Below are positions 27,350 to 37,570 of a stretch of 43,903 nt of DNA, one piece after another; position 1 is the stretch's first letter, and the number at the start of each line of letters is the position of its first letter. The stretch is from Candidatus Tayloriibacteriota bacterium (GTDB lineage Bacteria; Patescibacteriota; Minisyncoccia; Phycocordibacterales; PALSA-1337): positions 1 to 43,903 of the forward strand of contig CAIMDI010000030.1 in the NCBI GenBank assembly GCA_903839695.1, in the 5' to 3' direction. Under the pieces are notes generated by a model. That model made no database searches. It worked only from the letters and a program-made list of their open reading frames with translations, and was not told where the DNA came from. Made by a program: the position numbers and the translations under genes.

Positions 27350-29368
27350 CTATTCTTTAGCTAATTTATTTTTTAACATTATCAACTCATCTCTAATAAG
27401 AGCAGCTGTTTCAAAATCCAATACTTTCACAGCATTCTCCATTTCCTCTTCTTTAAGTTTAATTAATTTTTGTGGATTAGTTCTAAGCAAACTTTCGTCT
27501 ATTTTAGCCATTTCCAAAACTGCTTTATCGTGCTCTGTTCTCAATTGATCTGTTATATCTTGAATTTTTTTAATAATAGTTTTAGGAGTTATTTTGTGTT
27601 TAGTATTGTATTCTACTTGAATTTTTCTTCTTCTATCTGTTTCATTTATTGCATAATTTAGGGCATCATTCATAAAATCAGCATACAAAATTACTCTTCC
27701 ATTAACATTTCTAGCTGCACGTCCAATTATTTGAATTAATGATGTTTCAGATCTAAGAAATCCTGCTTTATCTGCATCTAAAATTCCAATCAAAGAAACT
27801 TCTGGTAAATCCAATCCCTCTCTTAATAGATTTACTCCCACCAAAACATCAAATTTACCCCTTCTAAATTCAGTTAAAATAGTAATTCTATCTATTGTTT
27901 TTATATCACTATGTAAATATTCTGCCTTAATTCCCTTTTCTTTTAAATATTCACTCAAATCCTCTGCCATTTTTTTCGTAAGAGTTGTAGCTATAACACG
28001 ATCACCTTTTTTAATTACTTTTTCTGCTTCTTCAACAAAATTTAAAATCTGACCTTTGTATTCACCTTTTTGTGCAACAGGTTTTACATCTATCACAGGA
28101 TCAATTAATCCTGTTGGTCGTATTATTTGCTCGACTATTTGATCACTATGTTCACGCTCAAATTTGCCTGGTGTTGCTGTTGTATAAATAACTTGTCCAA
28201 CTTTTTCCTCAAATTCTTCAAATTTCATAGGGCGATTGTCTCTTGCGGAAGGTAATCTAAAACCAAAATTTATAAGAGTATCTTTTCTAGACGCATCACC
28301 AGCATACATTCCTCCTATTTGAGGCACTGTAACATGTGATTCATCAATAACAGTAAGGAAATCAGCCTCACCATTTGCTTTTCGTGGAAAATACGATAGC
28401 AAGGAATCCGGTGCCTCGCCAGCTTTTTTACCAGAAAAATGTCTAGAATAATTTTCTATTCCACTACAATAACCTACTTCACGAATAAGGGCTAAATCAT
28501 ATTTTACTCTTCTTTTTAATCTTTCAGCTTCCAATAATTTTCCTGATTTTTCTAATTCTTTTAATCTAATTTCTAATTCTTTTTTTATTGAAATTAAAGC
28601 ACTTTTTGATTGTTTTTCTGAACTAATAAAATGTTTAGCAGGAAATAGAAAAATATTTTCATGATTTGCTCTTACGGTCATGGTTATGGGATCCAATTCT
28701 ATTATGTCTGAAATAACTGTGCCTTGATATTCAATTCTATATATTGTTCTGTCACTTACAGGCATTATTTCTATCATATTTCCCAATGCTCGGAATTGAC
28801 CTGCGTTTATATCTGCATTTGTTCTTTCAAAATGTATGTCAATTAATTTGCGAATGAGTTCAGAGCGAGCCATATTCATTCCTTTAGAAATTTTTAAATT
28901 CACTTTTTCATATTCTTCTGGACTTCCCAAACCATAAATACAAGAAACAGACGCAACAATAATCACATCTTTTCTAGTTAAAAGTGCTTGTGTAGACGCA
29001 TGTCGTAATCTGTCTATTTCTTCATTTATCATTGCTTCCTTCTCAATATATGTATCAGTAACTGGCATATATGCCTCAGGTTGATAATAATCATAATATG
29101 ACACGAAATAGTGCACGGCATTATTTGGGAAAAATTCTCTGTATTCTTGTGCAAGTTGTGCAGCAAGAGTTTTATTGTGTGCTATAACAAGAGTTGGCTT
29201 GTTATTTGAAGCAATAACATTTGCCATAGTAAAAGTCTTACCTGAACCAGTAACACCGAAAAGTGTCTGTTTCTTCATTCCAGATTTTAAGCCTGCATTT
29301 AAAGAGAAAATCGCTTTTGGCTGATCTCCTGCAGGAACCATTGATTTTGAAAGGTTAAATATATTCAC
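27350..29368 (-). CDS. uvrB: Excinuclease ABC subunit B
   Basis: GVTGSGKTFTMANVI, YYDYYQPEAYMP, C-terminal UVR motif. Confidence 0.97.
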   Translation of the reverse strand: MNIFNLSKSMVPAGDQPKAIFSLNAGLKSGMKKQTLFGVTGSGKTFTMANVIASNNKPTLVIAHNKTLAAQLAQEYREFFPNNAVHYFVSYYDYYQPEAYMPVTDTYIEKEAMINEEIDRLRHASTQALLTRKDVIIVASVSCIYGLGSPEEYEKVNLKISKGMNMARSELIRKLIDIHFERTNADINAGQFRALGNMIEIMPVSDRTIYRIEYQGTVISDIIELDPITMTVRANHENIFLFPAKHFISSEKQSKSALISIKKELEIRLKELEKSGKLLEAERLKRRVKYDLALIREVGYCSGIENYSRHFSGKKAGEAPDSLLSYFPRKANGEADFLTVIDESHVTVPQIGGMYAGDASRKDTLINFGFRLPSARDNRPMKFEEFEEKVGQVIYTTATPGKFEREHSDQIVEQIIRPTGLIDPVIDVKPVAQKGEYKGQILNFVEEAEKVIKKGDRVIATTLTKKMAEDLSEYLKEKGIKAEYLHSDIKTIDRITILTEFRRGKFDVLVGVNLLREGLDLPEVSLIGILDADKAGFLRSETSLIQIIGRAARNVNGRVILYADFMNDALNYAINETDRRRKIQVEYNTKHKITPKTIIKKIQDITDQLRTEHDKAVLEMAKIDESLLRTNPQKLIKLKEEEMENAVKVLDFETAALIRDELIMLKNKLAKE

Positions 29369-29385
29369 ATTTCAACACTATCAGA

Positions 29386-30390
29386 TTATTTAGTCTTCCT
29401 CAACATAACTTTCTTTATAGCATTTTTTATATCCTTTTCACCCATTCCATAATGTTCAATCAATTCTTCAGGTGTTCCCGATTGACCAAATTTGTCTTTT
29501 ATACCCACAAACTCCATAGGTGTAGGATAATGTCTTGCAAGGCATTCTGCGACAGCCGAACCCATACCACCAAGGATTTGATGTTCTTCAACTGTTACTA
29601 TAGCACCAGTTTCATGTGCCAATTTCCAAACTGAATCCTCGTCTAAAGGTTTAATAGTTGAAAGATTTAATACTTTTACCAATTTGCCTTCATTTTCTAA
29701 TTCAAAAGCCACCTTTAATGCTCTGTGTAATAATGCACCCGTAGCAATGATTCCAATTTCTGCTCTTTTATTATCTTTTGGCATAAAAAGTAATTGTGCT
29801 TTTCCGATTTCAAAAGGACTTTCTTTGGAAGTTATAACAGGGGTATTATTTCTAGCTAATCTAATATAAGTAGGGTTATTGTTTAATGCACATGCAATAG
29901 TTGCTTTTCTTGCTTCATTTATATCACATGGAGATATGATAACCATATTTGGTATAGCTCTTAGAATAGCAATGTCCTCTATAGCCTGATGTGTTCCGCC
30001 ATCAGGACCGACTGAAACTCCAGCATGAGATCCTGCAATTTTTACATTTCTATTGTTATAACAAATAGTAGTACGAATCTGTTCCCAATTTCTTCCAGGA
30101 CTAAACATTGCATATGAAGTAATAAAAGGAATTTTACCCATAGCAGCCATTCCAGACGCAACACTAGCCATATTTTGTTCCGCAATTCCCATTTCTACAA
30201 ATCTATCTGGATATTTATCCTTAAATAAATTCATAGTTGTTGATTCAGAAAGATCAGAACAAAGCCCAACAACATTTTTATTTGTATCACCAGCTAGCAC
30301 CAAACCTTCTCCAAAACCACGACGAATAGGAGCAGATTCGATATCTTTGTCAAAAATTTTAGGATTAAGTTTTTGATTTGGATTTATCAT
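29386..30390 (-). CDS. Transketolase C-terminal subunit
   Basis: GLCSDLSESTTMNLFKDKYPDRFVEMGIAEQNMASVASGMA. Confidence 0.93.
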   Translation of the reverse strand: MINPNQKLNPKIFDKDIESAPIRRGFGEGLVLAGDTNKNVVGLCSDLSESTTMNLFKDKYPDRFVEMGIAEQNMASVASGMAAMGKIPFITSYAMFSPGRNWEQIRTTICYNNRNVKIAGSHAGVSVGPDGGTHQAIEDIAILRAIPNMVIISPCDINEARKATIACALNNNPTYIRLARNNTPVITSKESPFEIGKAQLLFMPKDNKRAEIGIIATGALLHRALKVAFELENEGKLVKVLNLSTIKPLDEDSVWKLAHETGAIVTVEEHQILGGMGSAVAECLARHYPTPMEFVGIKDKFGQSGTPEELIEHYGMGEKDIKNAIKKVMLRKTK

Positions 30391-31235
30391 TTGATTGTAA
30401 TTCCTAAAGACTCTCTAGCAATTTTTATTTCTTCAGAAGAAGTTGGTGGCTTTCCATGCCATTCATATTTTCTTTCAAAAGCTGGTATTCCTTTTGATGA
30501 AATAGTATTTGCAATAATAACTGAAGGTTTATCAAAAACTGATTTTGCCTGACCCCATGCTTCATCTATAGCTCTAAAATTATGTCCGTCAATTTCTTGA
30601 ACATGCCAATTAAATGCACGCCACTTGTCTGCGAGCGGATTCAAAGGCATTACATCTTCTGTAAAACCATCAATTTGAATATTATTTCTATCAATAATAA
30701 CTATTATATTTTGGATTTTTTCTTTTCCAGCAAGCATTATAGCCTCCCAATTTTGTCCTTCATTCAATTCACCGTCACCCATAAGACAAACAAATTGTTT
30801 ACCTGATGTCTTTCCAAAATCCATTCTATCTGCCAAAGCCATTCCAACAATTTGTGATAAGCCAGAACCAAGTGGTCCAGATGAGTTTTCTAAAGCTGGC
30901 AAAAATTCTCTATGCGGATGTCCCTGAAGTTTTGAACCAAATTTTCTTAAGGTTTTTAATTCTGAAACAGGAAAATATCCCGAATGCGCCATTGTTGCAT
31001 AAAGTACAGGACAAATATGTCCATTTGATAAAACTAATCTATCACGATAAGGCCAATCAGGCTTTTGTGGATTATGTTTTAATGCATAAAAATATAAATA
31101 AGAAAATACATCTGCCATATCCAAAGATCCCGCAGTATGACCACTTTTTGCTTCAATTAGCATTTCAACAATAGACTGCCTTATAGAATAAGCTTTTTCA
31201 TAGAGAAATTGAACTTTTTCATCTGATAATGGCAT
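30387..31235 (-). CDS. Transketolase N-terminal subunit
   Basis: TPP motif GDGELNEGQNWEAIMLAGKEKIQNIIVIIDRNN; 4-nt overlap with C-terminal subunit gene. Confidence 0.94.
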   Translation of the reverse strand: MPLSDEKVQFLYEKAYSIRQSIVEMLIEAKSGHTAGSLDMADVFSYLYFYALKHNPQKPDWPYRDRLVLSNGHICPVLYATMAHSGYFPVSELKTLRKFGSKLQGHPHREFLPALENSSGPLGSGLSQIVGMALADRMDFGKTSGKQFVCLMGDGELNEGQNWEAIMLAGKEKIQNIIVIIDRNNIQIDGFTEDVMPLNPLADKWRAFNWHVQEIDGHNFRAIDEAWGQAKSVFDKPSVIIANTISSKGIPAFERKYEWHGKPPTSSEEIKIARESLGITIK

Positions 31236-31253
31236 GATTGAATTATTATAACA

Positions 31254-31919
31254 CTAAATTTGCTTAAATTTGTTGTATGTATCCACAATATTTTCTGATT
31301 CAAATAGTGCAGAACCTATTACCAAACGACTTGCCCCAGCATTCTTTAATAATTGAGCATTTTCTTCTGAAACTCCTCCGTCAACTTGAATGATTGTGTT
31401 TGGAAATAATTCTTTTATTTTTTTTATCTTTTCTACAACACCCGGCTCGAAATTTTGTCCTTGATAGCCGATTTTCCTAATACCCATACATTGAATAAAT
31501 TGTATTTTAGAAGAATATTTTAATATTTCATTTATGTCTGTAGTATAGTTTATGGCAATTCCAATATCGACTAAACCTGATAATACTGATATCACAGGAT
31601 TTAAGTCTTTTGAACTTTCAATATGCAAAACGATTCTTTCGGCACCAGCAGAAAGCCATTTTCTGGCATCATCTTCTGTCGGATTATCTATCATCAAATC
31701 AAATTCGTAGTTTATATTCTCCCAATACGGCATTCCTTTTTCTTCATGAAGGATTTTCTCAAAATTTTCATCAGCCTTTTTATATGGCCAACTTGTTGAG
31801 CCTACGAACTTTCCATCACAAATATCTATTTGAACAATAGGAGAAACACCCTTTATTAATTCTGCTTTTTCTTCTATTTCATCAAAATCTCTAGGTAGTA
31901 TAGCTGGTAGTATTTCCAT
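31254..31919 (-). CDS. rpe: Ribulose-phosphate 3-epimerase family protein
   Basis: EILPAILPRDF, IDICDGKFV, IQVDGGVSEENAQLLKNAGASRLVIGSALF. Confidence 0.88.
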   Translation of the reverse strand: MEILPAILPRDFDEIEEKAELIKGVSPIVQIDICDGKFVGSTSWPYKKADENFEKILHEEKGMPYWENINYEFDLMIDNPTEDDARKWLSAGAERIVLHIESSKDLNPVISVLSGLVDIGIAINYTTDINEILKYSSKIQFIQCMGIRKIGYQGQNFEPGVVEKIKKIKELFPNTIIQVDGGVSEENAQLLKNAGASRLVIGSALFESENIVDTYNKFKQI

Positions 31920-31933
31920 AATTTATATTTTGA

Positions 31934-32383
31934 TTATTGTATATTATCCATTTGCTCGATTCTTCTAATATGCCTTTCATCTTTACTGAAGGGAGTAGAA
32001 ATCCAAAGTTTAATAGCATCAATAGCATCATTTTCTGAAACAAAACCAGCACCAATAGAAAGAATATTGGCGTCATTGTGTTCTCTTGATAGACGAATAA
32101 TATCGTCATTTTTTGAATAATAAACAACAGCTCTAATACCTGGAAAACGATTTACTATCATAGCTTCTCCTTGACCAGATTTTCCAAAAATAATAGCTTT
32201 TGTATTTTCTGAATCATCCAAAACTCTCATAGCAACCGGCAACATGATTTCTGGATAATCATCATCAGAGACAAGAACATTAGCACCCAAGTCTTCTATT
32301 TGAAAACCTTCGTCTATTAATACACTTTTTACTTTGTTTTTTAAATCAAAACCAGCGTGATCAGATGCAAGTAATATTTTCAT
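31934..32383 (-). CDS. rpiB: Ribose-5-phosphate isomerase B / RpiB-LacAB family
   Basis: ILLASDHAGFDLKNKVK; FGKSGQGEAMIVNRFPGIRAVVYY. Confidence 0.88.
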   Translation of the reverse strand: MKILLASDHAGFDLKNKVKSVLIDEGFQIEDLGANVLVSDDDYPEIMLPVAMRVLDDSENTKAIIFGKSGQGEAMIVNRFPGIRAVVYYSKNDDIIRLSREHNDANILSIGAGFVSENDAIDAIKLWISTPFSKDERHIRRIEQMDNIQ

Positions 32384-32432
32384 TTTTTAATTATAGCATT
32401 ATTTAAAATAAATGCTCAAATTAAAATATGAA

Positions 32433-32918
32433 TTAGTTTTTTACTATAATATTGCTATCGTTTGTTGAGATATGTGAATTACTCCAACAAGGCGCAGAAG
32501 CACTCCATGGTTCAGAACCATATTTTTTGTACAAGTATTTAGCATACTTAACATTACCTTCTACGGTATGGATATCATAACCAAGTTTTACAGAATCATC
32601 TAAATGGTATTTTTCGTTTATTTGCATAACACCAACATCGGCACTATTTACTTTTCCACGTAAAACCTGCCCATTTTTATCATAATGAGAGAATGTTGAT
32701 TCACATCTTGCTATTTCAACAAGAATAGGAGTATCTGAAAAATTTTCACGTAAATACTTTTCTAAAGTCTTACGATCAATAGTTACTGTACTTGTAGCGG
32801 AATTATCAGCTGAAATTGCGGAATTATTTACTATAACAGGAGAATCAACTGCTTGAGTTGAAGTCGCCATATAAATTGAGGAAACTAGAAGTGCGAAACT
32901 TGTTGTAATTTCAGTCAT
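32433..32918 (-). CDS. Secreted lysozyme/transglycosylase-like protein
   Basis: Signal-like N-terminus; ARCESTFSHYDKNGQVLRGKVNSADVGVMQINEKYH resembles SLT catalytic fold. Confidence 0.75.
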   Translation of the reverse strand: MTEITTSFALLVSSIYMATSTQAVDSPVIVNNSAISADNSATSTVTIDRKTLEKYLRENFSDTPILVEIARCESTFSHYDKNGQVLRGKVNSADVGVMQINEKYHLDDSVKLGYDIHTVEGNVKYAKYLYKKYGSEPWSASAPCWSNSHISTNDSNIIVKN

Positions 32919-33136
32919 ATAATTTAAATCGGAGCTTATGAATTATTCATTCTTTCGCTCCGAATTACATATATACTAGCATTTTTAAACTCTCTTGTCA
33001 AGGATTTTAATGATAGAAAAGCTAGAAAAGCCTTATTTTATAAGGGTTTTTGGACAATGCTTAATAGATAAAGTCAAAGTCCCGTATTTGGGTTTGCTCA
33101 AAAACTGATATATCAACCGAAAGTGAGCTTAAGTAC

Positions 33137-33164
33137 TTGCATTTTAACTATCTTTTGCTATACT
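33137..33164 (+). promoter_or_regulatory. rpmA promoter
   Basis: TTGCAT (33137-33142), 16-nt spacer, TATACT (33159-33164), ATG 9 nt later. Confidence 0.65.
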
Positions 33165-33173
33165 ATTCAAACT

Positions 33174-33446
33174 ATGGCAACAAAAAAATCAGGAGGATCA
33201 ACGCAAAATGGTAGAGATTCAAATCCAAAATACCTTGGTATAAAGGTAAATCATGGAGAGTCTGTTACTACTGGTTCTATAATAGTTAGACAAAGAGGTA
33301 CAGATGTTATTCCTGGTAAAAATATTGGTATGGGCAAAGATCATACATTATTTGCACTAAAGAACGGAGTTGTTGAATTTGGTTCAAAAAGAAAGCAACA
33401 CTTTGATAACACAATAAAAAGAAAGAAAATCGTGCACGTTGTCTAA
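33174..33446 (+). CDS. rpmA: 50S ribosomal protein L27
   Basis: [43 protein letters not shown]; start corrected from ORF track. Confidence 0.97.
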   Translation: MATKKSGGSTQNGRDSNPKYLGIKVNHGESVTTGSIIVRQRGTDVIPGKNIGMGKDHTLFALKNGVVEFGSKRKQHFDNTIKRKKIVHVV

Positions 33447-33473
33447 ATATATTTTAAACAAACACATAATTTA

Positions 33474-33507
33474 AGAAAAACACCTATGAAATTAGGTGTT
33501 TTTCTTT
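33474..33507 (+). terminator. Rho-independent terminator after rpmA
   Basis: AAAAACACCTATGAAATTAGGTGTTTTTCTTT hairpin. Confidence 0.8.
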
Positions 33508-33541
33508 GCTAAATATTATATTTGAATAATATTTATGGGAA

Positions 33542-33985
33542 TTATTGAGCTTTAATGTCTAGATTGAACTTTATACTCTTGTCCCCTGCCTTAACTACGA
33601 TTTCATGCATACCAATCTCTTTAATAGGCTTGTCCATAACAATATGTTCTGCGTCTATTTGAATACGAGTTTGTTTTTGTATAGCTGGAATAATCTCCAT
33701 TTTGTGAACACCAGCAAATAGATTACCCTTTTCATTTGCCTTTTCTGTCATAACTATAGTTATACCAGAAAGCTCCTGTATATTTTTTAATAATAATTCT
33801 TGATGTATTTTCTTTTCACCTTCATCTCTAGATTTCTCTAAATCAATGCGCTTGATAGCCTCATTTGTAGCTGAAATAGCTAAACCTTTAGGAATTAGTA
33901 AATTTAGAGCATAACCATCGCTTATATCCTTTATTTCGTACTTCTTTCCAACCTTAGGAACATCCTTTAATAATATTATTTTCAT
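33542..33985 (-). CDS. rplI: 50S ribosomal protein L9
   Basis: MKIILLKDVPKVGKKYEIKDISDGYALNLLIPKGLA; start corrected from ORF track. Confidence 0.94.
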   Translation of the reverse strand: MKIILLKDVPKVGKKYEIKDISDGYALNLLIPKGLAISATNEAIKRIDLEKSRDEGEKKIHQELLLKNIQELSGITIVMTEKANEKGNLFAGVHKMEIIPAIQKQTRIQIDAEHIVMDKPIKEIGMHEIVVKAGDKSIKFNLDIKAQ

Positions 33986-33995
33986 ATACTGTATA

Positions 33996-35213
33996 TTACG
34001 GCTTATCCTGTAAAATTTCAACTGCCTTGTTTAATTGGGGATCAATTTTGTCGTCTATGTCCTTTTGGGTTATCTTTACTTCTACATCTGGAACAAGTCC
34101 ATCATGAGAGAGATTGTGACCTTTTGGAGTTAACCAGCGTGCAATAGTTACCTTTAAGGAAGTATCAGGTGTAATAGTAACCAATTCTTGAACAGATCCT
34201 TTACCAAAAGTCTTTAGACCAACTAGAGTAGCCACTCCATGTTCATGCAAAGCTCCTGACATAATCTCTGAAGCTGACGCTGAACCACCGTTTACAAGAA
34301 TAACAACTTTGTATTTTCCTTCTCCAAAATATTTGTTTAACACATCGTATCCTTTACTTCTATAAACTTTATTTTCACCTTTTCCACCAAAGTCTTCTGT
34401 AACTATAACTTTTCCCATCGGTAGAAAATAACTACTCATATCCCATGCAGCGTCAAGATAACCTCCAGGATTACCACGTAAATCAATAATCATTTTGTTT
34501 TTGCCAGATTCTAGGAATTTTCTTATAGCATTTCTAAATAATTCAGGTGATTGAGCGGTATAACTGAAAAGTCTAATAATGAAAATATCTGATTTTATTT
34601 CGGTTTCAAGCGTAGGAATATCTATAGTATCTCTGATAATTTTCTTTTCCATAGGTTCCTTTAAGCCCTCTCTATATAGCAATATTTTTACTGCTGTTCC
34701 CTTTGCACCTCTTATCTGTTTTACAGCCTTTTCAACAGTAAGGTCTGTAGTAGCAACATCATTAATCTTAAGTATTTTATCACCAGTCATCATTCCAGCT
34801 TTTTCTGCTGGGCTATTTTTAAGTGGAGCAACAACAGTTATAAAACCATCTTTAATGCCAATTTCCATTCCTACACCCTCAAAATTTCCGGCTATATCTG
34901 ATTTGAATGTTTTATTTTCTTCTGGTGGGAAAAATACGGTATAAGGGTCGCCTTGTGATGCAGCTAGGCCTTGAATGGAACTCCATATTCTTTTTTGTGA
35001 ATCAGTAGTTGTGGCTGTAACGAATTTTTCAGATAATACACTCCATACTTTCCAGAATGGTTCGAATTGGGCAGCGGTGACAGGAGTACCATCCAATGAT
35101 AAAGGAATTTTTGTTAAACTTTGGCCATAATAACTACCTGAGTAGAAAACTAGAAACAAAACTATCGTAGCACCGATAGCGACCGTAAGTTTTTTTTGTT
35201 GTTGATTATTCAT
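33996..35213 (-). CDS. S41 family C-terminal processing peptidase
   Basis: PDZ domain NSPAEKAGMMTGDKILKINDVATTDL; LRGNPGGYLDAAWDMSSYFL; GGSASASEIMSGALHEH; KTFGKGSVQEL. Confidence 0.95.
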   Translation of the reverse strand: MNNQQQKKLTVAIGATIVLFLVFYSGSYYGQSLTKIPLSLDGTPVTAAQFEPFWKVWSVLSEKFVTATTTDSQKRIWSSIQGLAASQGDPYTVFFPPEENKTFKSDIAGNFEGVGMEIGIKDGFITVVAPLKNSPAEKAGMMTGDKILKINDVATTDLTVEKAVKQIRGAKGTAVKILLYREGLKEPMEKKIIRDTIDIPTLETEIKSDIFIIRLFSYTAQSPELFRNAIRKFLESGKNKMIIDLRGNPGGYLDAAWDMSSYFLPMGKVIVTEDFGGKGENKVYRSKGYDVLNKYFGEGKYKVVILVNGGSASASEIMSGALHEHGVATLVGLKTFGKGSVQELVTITPDTSLKVTIARWLTPKGHNLSHDGLVPDVEVKITQKDIDDKIDPQLNKAVEILQDKP

Positions 35214-35240
35214 ATGGTTATAGATTATACTATATTCAAC

Positions 35241-36161
35241 ATGATAAAAACATACACATATCGTAATCTCACATGGCTTGATGCAGAATCACCAAACGAG
35301 ACTGATGTAGCCGAACTTATTAAGAAACACGGGCTACATCCTCTAGTCGGTGAAGAATTGTTATCCCCAATAAAAAAATCCAAAATTGATGTTTTTAAAA
35401 ATTATATTTTCTTAGCTCTACATGTTCCAATTAGAACAAAAGTAGATGGAAAATATATAGTAAAAGAAAAAGAAGTTGATTTCATAATTGGCAATAGTTT
35501 TATTATTACTTCCAGAACTGAAGTTGTTGAACCATTACACAATTTTGCTAGAGTTTTTGAAACAAATTCAATACTGGACAAAAACGGAGTAGGAGATCAT
35601 GCTGGCTTGATTTTCTATTATATGATGAAAAAGATATACAGCCATATGAATGAAGACTTAGAAAATATCAAAGATGCATTAAATGAAGTAGAAAATCGCA
35701 TTTTTCTTGGTTATGAAAAGAGAATGGTTGAAGTTATATCCGAATTATCTAGAGAATTGATAGATTTTAGACAAACTTCTAGACTTCATAAAGAAGTACT
35801 CGAATCCTTTTCTATAGTTCCAAAGGACTTTTTTGGAAAAAACTTTGATAGTTTTATTGAGGATATCAGGACAGAGTACTCAACAATGCATGAATTAATC
35901 ATGAATGATCGTGAATTACTAAATGATTTAAGAGATACAAACGATTCATTACTTTCTACAAAACAAACAGAAAATATGAGATTATTCTCTATTATGGCCT
36001 TCATTACATTCCCTCTTATGCTTTTACTAAATCTATTTATGTTACCAACAACACATACTCCTATTATCGGAAATCCTTATGATTGGGAAATAATAACCTG
36101 TATAGTCTTATTGGCTACTATTGGTATGCTTTATTTCTTCAAGAAAAAAGAGTGGCTATAA
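35241..36161 (+). CDS. CorA-like divalent cation transporter family protein
   Basis: Long helical cytoplasmic domain, two C-terminal TMs, charged C-term FFKKKEWL; start MIKTYTYRN follows TATACT. Confidence 0.88.
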   Translation: MIKTYTYRNLTWLDAESPNETDVAELIKKHGLHPLVGEELLSPIKKSKIDVFKNYIFLALHVPIRTKVDGKYIVKEKEVDFIIGNSFIITSRTEVVEPLHNFARVFETNSILDKNGVGDHAGLIFYYMMKKIYSHMNEDLENIKDALNEVENRIFLGYEKRMVEVISELSRELIDFRQTSRLHKEVLESFSIVPKDFFGKNFDSFIEDIRTEYSTMHELIMNDRELLNDLRDTNDSLLSTKQTENMRLFSIMAFITFPLMLLLNLFMLPTTHTPIIGNPYDWEIITCIVLLATIGMLYFFKKKEWL

Positions 36162-36166
36162 AAAGA

Positions 36167-37564
36167 ATGGATATAAATATTTTCAACACATTATCTAGCA
36201 AAAAAGAAGTTTTTACACCTTTAGTAAAAAATAAAGTAGGCATTTATAATTGCGGACCAACTGTTTATGACACTGTGCATATTGGAAATTTAAGAACTTT
36301 TGTGATGTACGATATTATCAGAAGAGTTTTTGAGTACAATGAATATTTTGTTACTCAAGTCATGAATATTACTGATGTGGATGATAAAACCATAAAAAGA
36401 AGTCAGGAAAAGAAAATTTCTCTTGAGGAACTTACTAGACATTATGAGACATTGTTTATTTCTGACATTCATTCATTAAACATATTAACTCCGAACAAAC
36501 TTCTAAGTGCAAGAGATCATATAAAAGACATGATTGAAATGATTTCTATTTTACTTGAAAAAGGTATAGCTTATCAAACAAAAGATGGTATATATTTTAG
36601 TATTGGACTATCAAAAGACTATGGAAAACTCGCAAAATTAAAAATTGAAGCGACAGATACACACACACTTCGTGAAAGAATTTCAAATGACGAATATGAA
36701 AAGGAAAACCCTAGAGATTTTGCATTGTGGAAATTCTATACCGAAGAAGACGGTCAAGTATTCTGGGATGCATCATTTGGAAAAGGACGACCCGGATGGC
36801 ATATAGAATGTTCTGCAATGGCAGGAAGAGCTCTTGGACCCACTATAGATATTCATGCTGGTGGTACAGATCTTATATTTCCCCATCATACAAATGAAAT
36901 AGCCCAATCAGAGGCCACTTATGATAAACATTTTGTTAATTATTGGATTCATGGTGCTTTTATGAATGTTAATGATGCAAAAATGGCAAAATCAAAAGGA
37001 AATTTTTACAAACTTGCCGATTTGGAAAATGAAGGCATATCACCTCTTGCTTTTAGATATTGGTTATTGACTTCACATTATCGTTCTCAAATAAACTTTA
37101 CCATAGAAGCAGTAAAAGGTGCTCAGACAGCCTTTATTCGTTTTATAGAAACTTTTATACGATTGCAGGACATAAGTGCCGGACACGAATATGAACATGT
37201 ACACAAAGCATTAGAGCCCAGAGATTATAAAAAAGATTTTCTAGAAAAAGTGAATGATGATTTCAATACTCCAGAAGCATTGGCTTTAGCTTGGGAACTT
37301 ATCAAAGATCATACTGTTGAAGCAAAAGAAAAAGTCATATTATTAATGGACTTTGATAAAATACTTGGCCTTGGACTTCATGCTGTAGTAAATATTCAAA
37401 AAGAAGAAATACCTACAGAAGTTACTGTTTTAGCTGAAGCTAGAGAGAAAGCTAGAGAAAATAAAGACTGGGAAATGGCTGATGCAATACGAAAAGAAAT
37501 TACTGATAGAGGATATGATGTAAATGATACAGATAAAGGATTTACTTTAAAAAAGCGAAATTAA
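36167..37564 (+). CDS. cysS: Cysteinyl-tRNA synthetase
   Basis: GIYNCGPTVYDTVHIGNLRTFV; GWHIECSAMA; HAGGTDLIFPHHTNEIAQSEA; KMAKSKGN. Confidence 0.97.
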   Translation: MDINIFNTLSSKKEVFTPLVKNKVGIYNCGPTVYDTVHIGNLRTFVMYDIIRRVFEYNEYFVTQVMNITDVDDKTIKRSQEKKISLEELTRHYETLFISDIHSLNILTPNKLLSARDHIKDMIEMISILLEKGIAYQTKDGIYFSIGLSKDYGKLAKLKIEATDTHTLRERISNDEYEKENPRDFALWKFYTEEDGQVFWDASFGKGRPGWHIECSAMAGRALGPTIDIHAGGTDLIFPHHTNEIAQSEATYDKHFVNYWIHGAFMNVNDAKMAKSKGNFYKLADLENEGISPLAFRYWLLTSHYRSQINFTIEAVKGAQTAFIRFIETFIRLQDISAGHEYEHVHKALEPRDYKKDFLEKVNDDFNTPEALALAWELIKDHTVEAKEKVILLMDFDKILGLGLHAVVNIQKEEIPTEVTVLAEAREKARENKDWEMADAIRKEITDRGYDVNDTDKGFTLKKRN

Positions 37565-37570
37565 GAAAGA

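Noticed and set aside
30582-31174. Plus-strand ORFs opposite transketolase N subunit (74, 122 aa)
   Set aside because: Antisense to a strongly conserved enzyme; low-complexity translations.
36083-36166. N-terminal extension of the cysS ORF
   Set aside because: Overlaps the CorA 3' end; genuine CysRS start MDINIFNTLSSKKEVF begins at 36167.
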